DNA of 64,000 bases from Sphingomonas kyeonggiensis (GCF_030812785.1 NZ_JAUSTJ010000001.1:1240001-1304000), one strand, 5' to 3'. Positions 16,992 through 25,556 are shown, counted from the stretch's first letter. A program made the numbers and translations. The notes: generated from the letters alone by a model not told the origin.

Positions 16992-17873
16992 TCACTCGAA
17001 CAGCGTGCGCGCCGCGGCGAACAGGCCGAGGACCTCCTCGACGACGAGGCGGATCGCCGGGCTGTGGCGGTCGCGGCGCCGCGTCAGGAGATAGACGTCG
17101 CGCGGCGCGGGCGCCGGGCCGATCGCGCAGGGCCGCAGGCTCGGCTCGGCCCGTCCGATATAATGCGGCAGCAGCGCGATACCGACGCCCGAGCGCGCGG
17201 CGATCGCCTGGGCATGCTGGTTGCTCGCGCGGAAGGCGAGCCGCGCGCGGGGGAAATGGCGGCTGAGCCACAGGGCTTCGGGGAGATGCGCATCCGCTTC
17301 GTCGAACCCGATGAACACCGGCGCCTTCGCGTCCCAGCGTCCGCACGCCCCTTCGGTGCCGTAATAGCCATAGCCGATGGTTCCCAGCTGCCGGGCGATG
17401 ATGTCGCCATCCTCCGGCCGGCCGACGCGGATCGCGATGTCGGCCTCATGCCGCTCAAGGCTTACCGAGCGCAGGCTGGTGGCGAGATCGATGTCGAGTG
17501 CCGTGTGGCGGGAGGCGATCCCGGCCAGCCCGGCGGTCAGGAAGGCGGCCGCCAGCGCGGGCGGTGCGTTGACCCGCACCAGGCCGGCCGGCGCACCATC
17601 GCCCGCGCCGCGGATGAGCGTATCGGCGGCGCGCTCCATCTCGCTCGCCGCCTCCAGCGCATAGCCGCCGGCAGCGGTGAGCACATAGCCTTCGGGCCGC
17701 CGTTCGAGCAGCTTCTCGTCCAGGTCCGCCTCCAGCGAATGGAGCCGCCGCGCGATGGTGGCGTGATTCACCGACAGCGCCCGTGCGGCGGCCGAAAGGC
17801 TGCCATGGCGCGCAACGGCAAGGAACACCCGCATGTCCTGCCAGTCTGGCTCTGTGCGTTTTCTATCAGCCAC
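16992..17873 (-). CDS. LysR-family transcriptional regulator
   Basis: A 293-residue LTTR with an N-terminal winged HTH (FLAVARHGSLSAAARALSV, then ATIARRLHSLEADL) and a periplasmic-binding-like effector domain. The start is GTG, reading VADRKRTEPDW. It is divergent from the SDR gene at 17970 with 96 bp between them, the classic arrangement in which an LTTR controls its neighbour. The effector is unknown. Confidence 0.9.
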   Translation of the reverse strand: MADRKRTEPDWQDMRVFLAVARHGSLSAAARALSVNHATIARRLHSLEADLDEKLLERRPEGYVLTAAGGYALEAASEMERAADTLIRGAGDGAPAGLVRVNAPPALAAAFLTAGLAGIASRHTALDIDLATSLRSVSLERHEADIAIRVGRPEDGDIIARQLGTIGYGYYGTEGACGRWDAKAPVFIGFDEADAHLPEALWLSRHFPRARLAFRASNQHAQAIAARSGVGIALLPHYIGRAEPSLRPCAIGPAPAPRDVYLLTRRRDRHSPAIRLVVEEVLGLFAAARTLFE

Positions 17874-17969
17874 CGTGCGAAGATAGCCAATTTTGCGTGA
17901 GGCACCAGCCTCCTAGCTCTGGGCCACGGCGCTCCCCTGGCGCCGCGGCAACAGGCAGGAAGAAACATC
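17874..17969. promoter_or_regulatory. Divergent LysR/SDR promoter region
   Basis: The 96-bp gap between the two divergent genes must hold both promoters and probably the LysR operator. A T-N11-A type site cannot be fixed by eye. The SDR gene has GGAAGAAACATC just before its ATG as ribosome binding site. Confidence 0.45.
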
Positions 17970-18680
17970 ATGTCGGACATTCAGAAGGTCGCCATCGTGA
18001 CCGGCGCCTCGCAGGGCCTCGGCCTGGGCATCGTCAACGCATTCCGCGCGCGCGGCTACCGCGTGGTCGCCAATTCTCGCTCGATCGCGCCGTCGGACGA
18101 TCCCGGCCTGATCGCCATCCCCGGCGATATCGGCGATCCCGCGACGGCGAAGCGGCTCGTTGAAGAAGCCGTCGGCAGGTTCGGCCGGCTCGATACGCTG
18201 GTCAACAATGCCGGCATCTTCATCGCCAGCCCGTTCACCGACTACAGCGAGGACCAGTATCGCCAGAAGCTGCGCACCAACCTCGACGGCTTCTTCTTCA
18301 CCACCCAGGAAGCGATTCGGGTGATGGAGAAGCAGGGCAGCGGCCATATCGTCCAGATCACCACTACCCTGGTGGACAATGCGGATTCGCGCATTCCCTC
18401 GGTGCTGGCCTCGCTCACCAAGGGCGGGCTCGACGCGGCGACGCGCAGTCTGGCGATCGAATATGCGGCGCGCGGCATCCGGGTGAACGCCGTGGCGCCC
18501 GGCATCATCAAGACCCCGATGAACCCGCCCGAGATGCACGAGACGCTGGCTGCACTTCACCCGATGGGCCGGATGGGCGAGATCGAGGATATCGCGCAGG
18601 CCGTGCTCTATCTCGACGACGCCAAGTTCGTGACCGGCGAGATCCTCCACGTCGATGGCGGCCAGATCGCCGGACACTGA
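17970..18680 (+). CDS. SDR-family oxidoreductase lacking the catalytic Tyr
   Basis: A 236-residue Rossmann protein. The cofactor motif TGASQGLGLG (residues 11-20) and the NNAG motif (about 79-82) are intact. In the active-site region the usual YxxxK reads ASLTK: Lys151 is kept, but Ala147 replaces Tyr and Thr replaces the expected Ser strand residues (QITTT). A conventional SDR redox mechanism is therefore doubtful, although a subfamily with this signature seems to exist. Co-oriented with a tautomerase 23 bp downstream and divergent from a LysR regulator. Confidence 0.88.
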   Translation: MSDIQKVAIVTGASQGLGLGIVNAFRARGYRVVANSRSIAPSDDPGLIAIPGDIGDPATAKRLVEEAVGRFGRLDTLVNNAGIFIASPFTDYSEDQYRQKLRTNLDGFFFTTQEAIRVMEKQGSGHIVQITTTLVDNADSRIPSVLASLTKGGLDAATRSLAIEYAARGIRVNAVAPGIIKTPMNPPEMHETLAALHPMGRMGEIEDIAQAVLYLDDAKFVTGEILHVDGGQIAGH

Positions 18681-18703
18681 ACCCGCAACCGAGGAACAAG
18701 ATC

Positions 18704-18943
18704 ATGCCTATCGTCACGATCCAAGTCACGCGGCAGGGAACCGTGCCCGGTGCCGATCGCACTACCGACGCGCAGAAGGCTGCGCTCTACAAGGGTGTGA
18801 GCGACCTGCTGCACCAGGTCATGGGCAAGCATCCCGACGACACCTTCGTCGTCTTCCAGGAAGTCGAACTCGAGGACTGGGGCCGCGGCGGCGTGCCGGT
18901 GCGCGAATGGTTCGCGCGGACCAGGCCGGCGGGAGCGGGCTAG
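18704..18943 (+). CDS. 4-Oxalocrotonate tautomerase-family protein
   Basis: A 79-residue protein starting MPIVTIQVTRQG, so Pro2 becomes the catalytic N-terminal proline after Met removal, the hallmark of this family. The family catalyses keto-enol tautomerisation or related hydrolytic steps on small acids. It follows the SDR gene after 23 bp with GAGGAACAAGATC as ribosome binding site and is likely co-transcribed under the LysR regulator. Substrate unknown. Confidence 0.82.
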   Translation: MPIVTIQVTRQGTVPGADRTTDAQKAALYKGVSDLLHQVMGKHPDDTFVVFQEVELEDWGRGGVPVREWFARTRPAGAG

Positions 18944-18958
18944 GACCGGGCCGGCAGC

Positions 18959-18990
18959 GGGGCGCGTTGCGCTTGTCGTCAACGCGCCCC
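18959..18990. terminator. Bidirectional terminator between convergent genes
   Basis: Perfect 11-bp arms GGGGCGCGTTG (18959-18969) and CAACGCGCCCC (18980-18990) with a 10-nt loop, placed between the tautomerase stop and the convergent aldehyde dehydrogenase stop. Confidence 0.7.
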
Positions 18991-18999
18991 GCCCGGCGC

Positions 19000-20436
19000 T
19001 CAGCTGATATGGACGGCCTTGGTGATCATATGGCCTTCCACACCCTCGGGCCCGTCTTCCGATCCGAAGCCGCTTTCCTTGATCCCGCCGAACGGCGCGT
19101 CAGGCCAGGAAGTGCGGACATTGTTGATCACGACCATGCCGGACTCGACCGAGTCCGCGAGCAGGTTCTGCCGGCGGCCATTCTCGGTGAAGCAATAGGC
19201 GGCAAGGCCATAGGGCAGGCGGTTGGCATGGCCGATCGCCTCCTCGACGCTGCCGAAGCGGGCGAGCAGGGCGAGCGGGCCGAAGGGCTCGTCGTTCATC
19301 GCCGCGGCCTCGATCGGCACGTCGCCGAGCACGGTCGGCTGGAAGAAGAAGCCCTCGCCTTCGCCGCGCCCGCCGCCGGCGAGCAGCGTGGCACCGACGC
19401 TGCGGGCATTCTCCACCAGCGCCTCGATCGTGCCGGGGCGGCGCGGATTGGCGGTCGGGCCCATGTTGATGCCGGCCTCGCGCCCGTCGCCCATCCTGAT
19501 CCGCCCGGTCCGCTCGGCAAAGCCGGCGGCGAAGCGGTCGTAGATCCCTTCCTGCACATAGAAGCGGGTCGGCGAGACGCAGACCTGGCCGGCGTTGCGG
19601 AACTTGTGCGCGACGAGCGTGTCGAGCGTCTTCTCCACATCGCAATCGTCGAACACCAGCACCGGCGAGTGGCCGCCCAGCTCCATCGTCATCCGCATCA
19701 CCGTGTCGGAGGCGAGCTTCATCAGATGCTTGCCGATCGGCACCGAGCCGGTGAAGCTGAGCTTGCGGGTGACCGGCGAGGCGAGCAGCGTGCGCGAGAC
19801 GGTGTCGGGCACGCCGAACACGATCTGGCAGACATCGCCCGGAAGCCCGGCATCCTGGAAGCACTTCATCACCGCGATGGCACTCGCAGGCGTCTCCTCG
19901 CTTGGCTTCAGGATCACCGAGCAGCCGGCGGCGAGCGCCGGCGAGATCTTGCGGACCGGATTGATCACCGGGAAGTTCCAGGCGCAGAAGGCCGCGACAG
20001 GGCCGACCGGCTGCTTGAGCACCAGCGAGCGCAGCCCCGGCGCGCGCGGCAGCACCTTGCCATAGTTGCGCAGCGCCTCACCGGCATGGAATTCGAGCAG
20101 CGCGGCGGAATAGAGCGCCTCGCCGCGCGACTCCGCCAGCGGCTTGCCCTGTTCGAGCGTGGCGATCTGGGCCAGCTCCTCGGCGCGCTCGCGCAGCAGC
20201 GCGGCGGTGCGCAGCAGCACGGCGGCGCGCTGCTCGGGCGGCGTCGCGCGCCAGGTTGCGAAGCCGCGCTCGGCGGTTTCGAGCGCATCGGCCAGGTCTT
20301 GGGCATTGGCCAGCGGCAGCTCGCCGATCGTCTCGCCGGTCGCGGGGTTGAGCACCGGCTGGGTCTCGCGCCCCGCCGGGCCGCGCCACTCGCCGCCGAT
20401 ATAGAGGTTCAGATCGGGGAGCACTCCAGCGGTCAT
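19000..20436 (-). CDS. NAD(P)-dependent aldehyde dehydrogenase, succinate-semialdehyde dehydrogenase-like
   Basis: A 478-residue ALDH. Visible landmarks are AFCAWNFPVINPVRK (coenzyme region), KPSEETP, FTGSVPIGK, the general base Glu in MELGGHSPV and the catalytic Cys in NAGQVCVSPTRF, with FGPLALLARF and PFGGIKESGFGSE toward the C-terminus. The pattern is close to SSADH (GabD-like), but substrate cannot be settled by eye. ATG at 20436 is chosen (AAAGG upstream); an ATG seven codons earlier at 20457 is possible. It is the last core gene before the element border. Confidence 0.88.
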   Translation of the reverse strand: MTAGVLPDLNLYIGGEWRGPAGRETQPVLNPATGETIGELPLANAQDLADALETAERGFATWRATPPEQRAAVLLRTAALLRERAEELAQIATLEQGKPLAESRGEALYSAALLEFHAGEALRNYGKVLPRAPGLRSLVLKQPVGPVAAFCAWNFPVINPVRKISPALAAGCSVILKPSEETPASAIAVMKCFQDAGLPGDVCQIVFGVPDTVSRTLLASPVTRKLSFTGSVPIGKHLMKLASDTVMRMTMELGGHSPVLVFDDCDVEKTLDTLVAHKFRNAGQVCVSPTRFYVQEGIYDRFAAGFAERTGRIRMGDGREAGINMGPTANPRRPGTIEALVENARSVGATLLAGGGRGEGEGFFFQPTVLGDVPIEAAAMNDEPFGPLALLARFGSVEEAIGHANRLPYGLAAYCFTENGRRQNLLADSVESGMVVINNVRTSWPDAPFGGIKESGFGSEDGPEGVEGHMITKAVHIS

Positions 20437-20554
20437 CTCAAAGCCTTTCGCGAACATCCGGCAATTGATTCCGGCGTGTTCCCATCGGCTTTGCTGGCGG
20501 CCTTGTCGAGAGCGGTGGCTGGGTAGCCCGTCGCGTCGACAATGTTGGGAGAGG

Positions 20555-20568
20555 TGGTGGGTCCGATG
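20555..20568. repeat. attL: distal copy of the tRNA-Lys 3' end
   Basis: The 14-mer TGGTGGGTCCGATG matches exactly the first 14 bases of the tRNA-Lys gene end at 37521-37534, in the same orientation. It lies between the aldehyde dehydrogenase promoter and the first cargo gene, where a tRNA-targeting integrase would leave its duplicated core. Confidence 0.75.
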
Positions 20569-20735
20569 CCTACTGGGGGCCCGGTCAGAAATGGCTGAAA
20601 TCAGCCTTCCTTCGTGCCGACGATCACAAAACTACCCCTGCCAATACCCCCGGAAAATAATTCGTATGTAGCGTGTGTTCGGTGCCTCGGAACCGGCGAA
20701 CCGCCACCCGCAGCACAAACATCGTTTCAAATCTC

Positions 20736-20786
20736 ATGAACTATGCAATGATGCTTTTAGGCGGGGGCCTTTGGTACGTGGAGTAA
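20736..20786 (+). CDS. Possible 16-residue leader ORF
   Basis: An ATG-started ORF (MNYAMMLLGGGLWYVE) ends at TAA directly before the ATG of the 39-residue membrane protein, so translation could be coupled. There is no clear ribosome binding site before it. It may be chance. Confidence 0.15.
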   Translation: MNYAMMLLGGGLWYVE

Positions 20787-20906
20787 ATGATGGTCCTCGC
20801 TCTCACCCTGGCCGGGTTAATCGCCGTGGCTGTCGTCTACGGATTGCTCGAGCGTTCCAAGCGCCTTCGTCGTGCTTCATACAAGATCGACGTGCGTCGG
20901 AGGTAG
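20787..20906 (+). CDS. Small single-pass membrane protein (39 aa)
   Basis: Starts MMVLALTLAGLIAVAVVYGL, one hydrophobic helix, and ends in an Arg/Lys-rich tail (ERSKRLRRASYKIDVRRR). GGAG lies 4-7 nt before the tandem ATGs. The hydrophobic-then-basic layout is similar to the 51-residue ORF at 27517. Function unknown; first cargo gene inside the left border. Confidence 0.4.
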   Translation: MMVLALTLAGLIAVAVVYGLLERSKRLRRASYKIDVRRR

Positions 20907-20987
20907 TTCCGCGGCTAACGGATGACGCACGCGTAGTTGAGAGGACGTCTGTTCTTTCGATGAGACCCGTCTATCGTGCTCTGCGCG

Positions 20988-21284
20988 ATGATACTTCGAA
21001 TCCTCCTCGCCATATCTGCATCAATCACACTCGCGGCTTGTGGTAAAAGCGAGTCCGCGTGCGAGCGCGCGACGAGAGCCACTTTATCGGCGGGGAGCGA
21101 ATACCAGAAGATCGCAGCAAAAGAGGAGCCTGGGAAAACGCCCGTGATGACCTATTGGGTCATCGATTATTTTGTAACTGCGCCGAACGGAGCGCGGCGA
21201 CGGGAAACGGTGCACTGCTCTTACGTTTACGATACCGGCGAGGCGATCCCGCACCGGATCGCTTCAACCCCGGCGCCGTTGTGA
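20988..21284 (+). CDS. Small lipoprotein, unknown function
   Basis: A 98-residue protein with a lipoprotein signal: MILRILLAISASITLAAC places the lipidated Cys at residue 18, followed by GKSESACERA. The mature part is about 80 residues with two further cysteines and no recognised domain. A GTG at 20976 could add four residues. It is convergent with the gene at 21298 with only a 13-bp gap. Confidence 0.65.
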   Translation: MILRILLAISASITLAACGKSESACERATRATLSAGSEYQKIAAKEEPGKTPVMTYWVIDYFVTAPNGARRRETVHCSYVYDTGEAIPHRIASTPAPL

Positions 21285-21297
21285 ATAGCGGTGTAAT

Positions 21298-21648
21298 TCA
21301 CCCGCAGACATAGCCTTCGTGGAGTCCCTTTCTGCAAGCAACCCATCTGCCCGCTGAACGCCGAAGGTGAAACGTGAACTCACCATCCCTAGGCAGGTCC
21401 ATGTGCGCAATGTAGCGGATCGTAAGAGTGCGCGACGGCGGGCGCCCTTTTAGGACCTTGGATATTTTCAGGTCAGCGACCATGATTGCTGACAGACTGA
21501 ACTCGCTGTCGAGCGTCTCGTAATCTCGGGTGGCTACATGCCCCTTTACGATGAGATCACCAGGCCGGAACCGAGCCTTCTCCTGGGTCACTTCAGCTGG
21601 GGCTGATTGCGACAGAGCGACCGATGCGAGGGCAAGCAGGAGCTTCAT
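21298..21648 (-). CDS. Exported protein, unknown function
   Basis: About 116 residues. The N-terminus MKLLLALASVALSQSAPAE looks like a signal peptide. The mature part has beta-strand-like stretches (DLIVKGHVATRDYETLD; RTLTIRYIAHM) and two C-terminal cysteines (WVACRKGLHEGYVCG). A longer reading from 21729 would mask the signal and is not preferred. Family not recognised. Confidence 0.55.
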   Translation of the reverse strand: MKLLLALASVALSQSAPAEVTQEKARFRPGDLIVKGHVATRDYETLDSEFSLSAIMVADLKISKVLKGRPPSRTLTIRYIAHMDLPRDGEFTFHLRRSAGRWVACRKGLHEGYVCG

Positions 21649-21800
21649 AGCTGCCGGTGTAACCACGCCTTGAGGGGTTGCAAACGGTCCGATAGCCGAG
21701 CGGATTGCAGCAATCTCCATATCCCACATCCCCGCCGATCGGCGCCAATCCGGTGTGACTAATGGGTGAATTTTGATCGGGCACCGGCTATGATCGGGAC

Positions 21801-21956
21801 ATGGCTGAAGACAAGACCCCGCCTGCCGAACCCGCGGATGCCGAGCGTGAGTCCGTCAAAGACGTTTCCGAAGCTCTCAGGGAGCGTCTGGGCGAGCCAA
21901 AAAAGGTTCGCGTGCAGCTTGCCGACAACACTGCCAAAGGTCGTAAGAGCGGTTAG
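21801..21956 (+). CDS. Small charged protein (51 aa), hypothetical
   Basis: Starts MAEDKTPPAEPADAERESVK, continues as a likely amphipathic helix (DVSEALRERLGEPKKVRVQL) and ends TAKGRKSG. The composition is hydrophilic and codon use resembles neighbouring genes. GGGAC just upstream is a weak ribosome binding site. No family recognised. Confidence 0.4.
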   Translation: MAEDKTPPAEPADAERESVKDVSEALRERLGEPKKVRVQLADNTAKGRKSG

Positions 21957-22065
21957 GCGCTAGCCAGTTGTCAATCCGACGAATGGCTTTTTGATCTCGC
22001 GAGGGACCATTGCGGATCGGAAGGCGGGCATTGCACCGGCGGCAGATACCTCGATAGTCAGCTCT

Positions 22066-22572
22066 ATGGACTGGTCGCAAATCGCTTCCGACTTCGAGGC
22101 AGACGGTTCCCTGCGGGACATCTACATCCTCGACACCTCGTTGGAAGATTGGGCAAGCGTCTGGGCGATCCTTACGGCCGCCTCGGGCAGCCTATTGTTC
22201 AACGTGGACGGCGAGTCTTGCTCGCCACCAGTCGACGTCGGGGAGGCCTTTGCCCTTCGCCTCAACCACTCTGTAGCTGCCTCCTACACTCTCGGTAGAC
22301 AGCGGCTAAACTGCCACTTCTTCACGGAGGAGGAAGTGGAGTTCGACTTTGACCCACGCCAGGTCGACGGTCCCCAAGAAGCTGAGCACCTGGAGCAATT
22401 TTTGTCTGAACTGGGACGCGCGACATTAAAGGAGGTGCGCCTGACGCTCGAAAACGCGCCGGACGCCATAATCGCTCGCTACGAACCAAGCCGCGGGCAA
22501 GTCGTGTGGATCCCCGCTGCGGCGAACGTAAAAGCGATGTCGCCCAGTCAGGCAAGCTCCGCGGGCCTTTGA
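22066..22572 (+). CDS. Hypothetical protein (168 aa)
   Basis: Soluble protein starting MDWSQIASDFEADGSLRDIY. It has mixed alpha/beta character, no signal peptide and no membrane segment. ATG at 22066 is preferred over the upstream ATG at 21991 because the extra N-terminal residues look non-coding. The family is not recognised; the layout (DxxxLEDW...FNVDG) resembles small immunity-type or DUF proteins often carried on islands, but this is a weak impression. Confidence 0.55.
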   Translation: MDWSQIASDFEADGSLRDIYILDTSLEDWASVWAILTAASGSLLFNVDGESCSPPVDVGEAFALRLNHSVAASYTLGRQRLNCHFFTEEEVEFDFDPRQVDGPQEAEHLEQFLSELGRATLKEVRLTLENAPDAIIARYEPSRGQVVWIPAAANVKAMSPSQASSAGL

Positions 22573-22654
22573 CCGTCTTGGCCGCGGGAGGGCGCTCCCT
22601 ATACCTCTCAGCAATTGGGGCGTTGGGGATCGAGCCGGGGTCATGATCGCCGAA

Positions 22655-22828
22655 TCAGGACGAGCCTGCTTCGTCCCGACGCTGCCTGCTCTTGGCCTCG
22701 TCCGCTCGCATCTGGTAGAGCTTGGCCAGTTCCCGGTGAATGCGCGCGGTGCTGCGCTGGCCCAACGCTTCTGCAATCTCAAGTTCTCTCGCTGCACGCG
22801 CCCGGTAATACTCAATCGCATTTGACAT
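22655..22828 (-). CDS. Small helical protein (57 aa), paralogue of the gene at 24936
   Basis: Reads MSNAIEYYRARAARELEIAE at its start and then ARIHRELAKLYQMRADEAKS, predicted to be almost entirely helical and rich in Ala, Arg and Glu. The pattern of an aromatic pair, a charged helix, and RIHxExAxxYxxx matches the 63-residue protein encoded at 24936-25127 on the same strand. Function unknown; the composition fits a small cytoplasmic helical protein. Confidence 0.55.
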   Translation of the reverse strand: MSNAIEYYRARAARELEIAEALGQRSTARIHRELAKLYQMRADEAKSRQRRDEAGSS

Positions 22829-23045
22829 GGGGTCGATCTTCGTTCTCCCATCCTATTGTCCGCACGAACCTTCTGAAACATGAAGTAGTTCCGTCGGTTG
22901 GGATTGCTCACGTACTTAGGACACGGCTCGCGCAGACGGCGTCCAGGCGGGAACGCGCATGACCCGTCAACCGAAGGACATGCCTCGCCCTTTGAAGGTT
23001 GAACGAATTTGCAGATATAGTGTTTTCGCCAGAAGGAGTTGAGCC

Positions 23046-23240
23046 TTGAGTGCGGACCGTATTGTCGCAGTAGCCCTTTTGACCCAGCTTGAGGCAGACC
23101 GCCTCAAGGGCACTCTGGAGCATTGCTATCCGGTACCGGACGAAGGCACGTTCGATCATTTGCTGGCGCAGCTCGACGGCGTGGACATCGAGGCATTCGG
23201 CAAGGGGGTGGTGATCCGTCCCACGGTCCCGACCAGGTAG
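23046..23240 (+). CDS. Small hypothetical protein (64 aa), TTG start
   Basis: Starts at TTG with a strong AAGGAG 7 nt upstream, which decides the start. The product begins MSADRIVAVALLTQLEADRL and ends in a short beta-type stretch (GKGVVIRPTVPTR). Short, soluble, mixed alpha/beta. No family recognised. Confidence 0.5.
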   Translation: MSADRIVAVALLTQLEADRLKGTLEHCYPVPDEGTFDHLLAQLDGVDIEAFGKGVVIRPTVPTR

Positions 23241-23547
23241 GCAGTGCCTAATCTCTGCCAACGACCTTACATATATTTGATGTCCACAGCTGGGGCGTTA
23301 GCGCTTGACCGTTCCTAGCCGGTCAAATTGTGACCGGAATGGCTGAGGATGGGTGGAAGGCCTTCCGTTGCTAAACGCCTATTCGCGCGCTTGCGGATAC
23401 GTCCAAGCTTTATGTGGTCGGAAGGCTTGAAGAGGGAGCCTCCCGACCACGCGCCCGAGGGGAGCGGTCTCAACCTGCCGCCACCGCCCCGGGGGCGCGA
23501 CAACCTAAGTTACACAGCGTCAACTAAATCGGCTGCGAAAGCCAGAC
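23241..23547. other. Non-coding gap between convergent genes
   Basis: About 300 bp between the TTG-started small gene and the convergent Crp/Fnr gene. I see no ORF with a ribosome binding site, no RNA gene and no strong hairpin. Confidence 0.5.
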
Positions 23548-24306
23548 CTAGGATAAGTCGAGCAGGCGGAGGCTTTCGTCGGACGTTGCCGGAATATGGA
23601 GGTAGTTCGGCCGAAACTCGCCGGCTGCCACTAGCCTTCGCCAGTGCAGAATGTGCGCTTCGCGATCGTGAAGGACGACGAGATTCTCTTCTCTCAGTCC
23701 TCTCAGCACCCGGTTTACATGCACCGGGGTCAAGCCGGTGATGTCCGCGAGGTGCTCCTGGGTGAGCGGCATCGGAAAAACGATCTTTCCTGCGACCTCC
23801 CGGCTTCCGGAGCGAAGCGCAAGCTCGCAGAATAGATGAGCAATACGGGTCTTCGAATCGCGCCTCCCGATGTTGACCATCCACTGCCTCGTTATGTCGG
23901 CTTCGAGGGCGGCTTCGCGCCAGAGTGCCTCTGCGACGCCCGGCAGCCGGGCTGCGACCCTCCGCAGAGCCGTTATTGGGACGCGCGCGATTGTCGTCGG
24001 GACCAGCGCAATATGACCTGATGAGGACCGCAGCTGCACGATAGAGCGAGGGTTGACCGGATCACCTGGCAAATGAAGGGCGGTCAACAGCCGTGCGCCT
24101 TCGTCCGTAATGTCGAAACGAGCGGCCAAGCCGCTCGAAACAATGTCCACGTGCTGGACGATCTTCCCTGCCTCGATGAAGGCCTGACCCGGAAGGAGTG
24201 GGCGCGTATCGTATGGAAGGCCTGCGAGGGCGGCGCGTTCGCCAGGCATGAGAAGCGTGCGCGCTGCCAGACGGGAGGTGAACGATTCGAGTGATAGTTG
24301 AGCCAT
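23548..24306 (-). CDS. Crp/Fnr-family transcriptional regulator
   Basis: A 252-residue regulator with an N-terminal cyclic-nucleotide-binding-like beta-barrel (LPGQAFIEAGKIVQHVDIV) and a C-terminal winged HTH (LTQEHLADITGLTPVHVNRVL). There is no N-terminal Cys cluster, so it is not an Fe-S FNR. ATG at 24306 (MAQLSLESFTSRL) gives the usual ~250-residue length; longer readings lack support. This sub-type is common in alphaproteobacterial accessory DNA, and its signal is unknown. It may regulate nearby cargo. Confidence 0.85.
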   Translation of the reverse strand: MAQLSLESFTSRLAARTLLMPGERAALAGLPYDTRPLLPGQAFIEAGKIVQHVDIVSSGLAARFDITDEGARLLTALHLPGDPVNPRSIVQLRSSSGHIALVPTTIARVPITALRRVAARLPGVAEALWREAALEADITRQWMVNIGRRDSKTRIAHLFCELALRSGSREVAGKIVFPMPLTQEHLADITGLTPVHVNRVLRGLREENLVVLHDREAHILHWRRLVAAGEFRPNYLHIPATSDESLRLLDLS

Positions 24307-24553
24307 GCGGCGCTCCGGATGCGGAGCCCTATCACGGACAATCTCCGCGGTCGGTGAAATAACCCAGGTTAAAATCGGTTCCCCAGAAGCCGGTATGGGA
24401 GAGAATTTGAGGTTGCTTTGAGCGTGGCCTTTTGCCGCCGTGAGCGGGCTTGCGGCTCTCAAGTCGTGCATCGGACGAGCCAAAACCTGCGGCCTTCCCC
24501 GCCGCCTGCGCTCCATCCGTGACGCGAGGCCTTCTCAAGGCTATGGCGCCAGC

Positions 24554-24883
24554 ATGCGGGAACGACATCAGATAGCGCTTCGGATGCGCGACGTGGGTGC
24601 AACCTTTCAGAAGATCGGCGAGGCGCTCGGCGTGAGCCCGAGCCGCGCGAACGAGATCTACAAGCGGGCGCTCGTCGTGCAAGAGGAGGAAGCGGCTGGA
24701 ATGGGCGTGCAGGCCATCAGGATCCTGCGCGACTATCGGGGCGATCTGCACGAGCTTGCGTCCTTCGCTGAACGAGACCCTCATGGCGCGTGCACGTTGC
24801 TGATCCAGGAGCCCAATTGCCTTCGCCGGCACGCGTATCAAATCATCGCTTGGCTCAAGGCTGGCAACCGCAAGAAGCCTTGA
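24554..24883 (+). CDS. Small HTH-containing protein
   Basis: About 109 residues. The segment ALRMRDVGATFQKIGEALGV followed by SPSRANEIYKRAL looks like a sigma-70 region 4-type helix-turn-helix. The C-terminal half (LRDYRGDLHELASFAERD) is helical. No signal peptide or membrane segment. ATG at 24554 is chosen so the protein starts just before the HTH. Probably DNA-binding, target unknown. Confidence 0.55.
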   Translation: MRERHQIALRMRDVGATFQKIGEALGVSPSRANEIYKRALVVQEEEAAGMGVQAIRILRDYRGDLHELASFAERDPHGACTLLIQEPNCLRRHAYQIIAWLKAGNRKKP

Positions 24884-24935
24884 GTGAGGGCGGGATCGGG
24901 GACCAGGCGACGGCTACGCAGCCCGCGTCGTTAGC

Positions 24936-25127
24936 TCAGTGTAGGCCACTTCCATTCTTCAGCTGAGGCACAGGCTGTCCCGCTATCAACGACCGCAGCT
25001 TACGCTCGTAGTGGCGCGCAAATTCGGTGTGAATACGATAGGTGGCCGGCTCACCAGCGCGCTCAGCTTTTTCGCGTTCTTCCTCAACCCGGCGGCTGAA
25101 ATATTCGATGTCCGACTTGAGTGCCAT
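24936..25127 (-). CDS. Small helical protein (63 aa), paralogue of the gene at 22655
   Basis: Starts MALKSDIEYFSRRVEEEREK and includes YRIHTEFARHYERKL. It is highly charged and helical. The two proteins share the aromatic pair, the central acidic/basic helix and the RIHxEFAxxY-type motif, which suggests a duplicated or multi-copy island family. Function unknown. Confidence 0.6.
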   Translation of the reverse strand: MALKSDIEYFSRRVEEEREKAERAGEPATYRIHTEFARHYERKLRSLIAGQPVPQLKNGSGLH

Positions 25128-25556
25128 TGCGCGCTCCGTGTGCCCCCCAGAGCCCGACTCGATCCTAGCCGATGAAGCGGAAAGCCGCCATCCCGGCCCC
25201 TCCCAAGCTCCGGATTCGCATGCAAATTTCGCTCGCGACGAGGGCCGTTATTAGGCCGTGGCCCTCTAAAGCAGCCCGTCGGCTAGCGCCCCACTAGACG
25301 CCGTTCGGCTGAATGTCGCCGATCCCTAAAGCGATCGTCGCTGTGGTGCCTACGATGTCAATTTCGCCGCCGTGATGACCGCCTGTCTTCTTAGCTATAA
25401 GCTACGCTGTCGGCGACCGTCCGAATAATAGCAAGGTTTGCCCTGGGCATGTGCTATGATTCCAGCAAGGCCGAGTCCGCCATCACTCATGCGTGCGGCC
25501 GTGTGCTCTACATAGGACTTCATTCCGGAGAAACCTGGGGGCCGAAAGGACTCCAC
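25128..25556. other. Gap upstream of the histidine kinase, no gene called
   Basis: About 430 bp. An ORF in frame with the kinase extends back to 25449, but its codons upstream of 25557 lack a ribosome binding site and domain content. The kinase promoter should lie here. No RNA gene or strong repeat is seen. Confidence 0.5.

Noticed and set aside
22426..22911. Minus-strand 161-codon frame
   Set aside because: Replaced by the better 57-codon reading in another frame, which has a paralogue.
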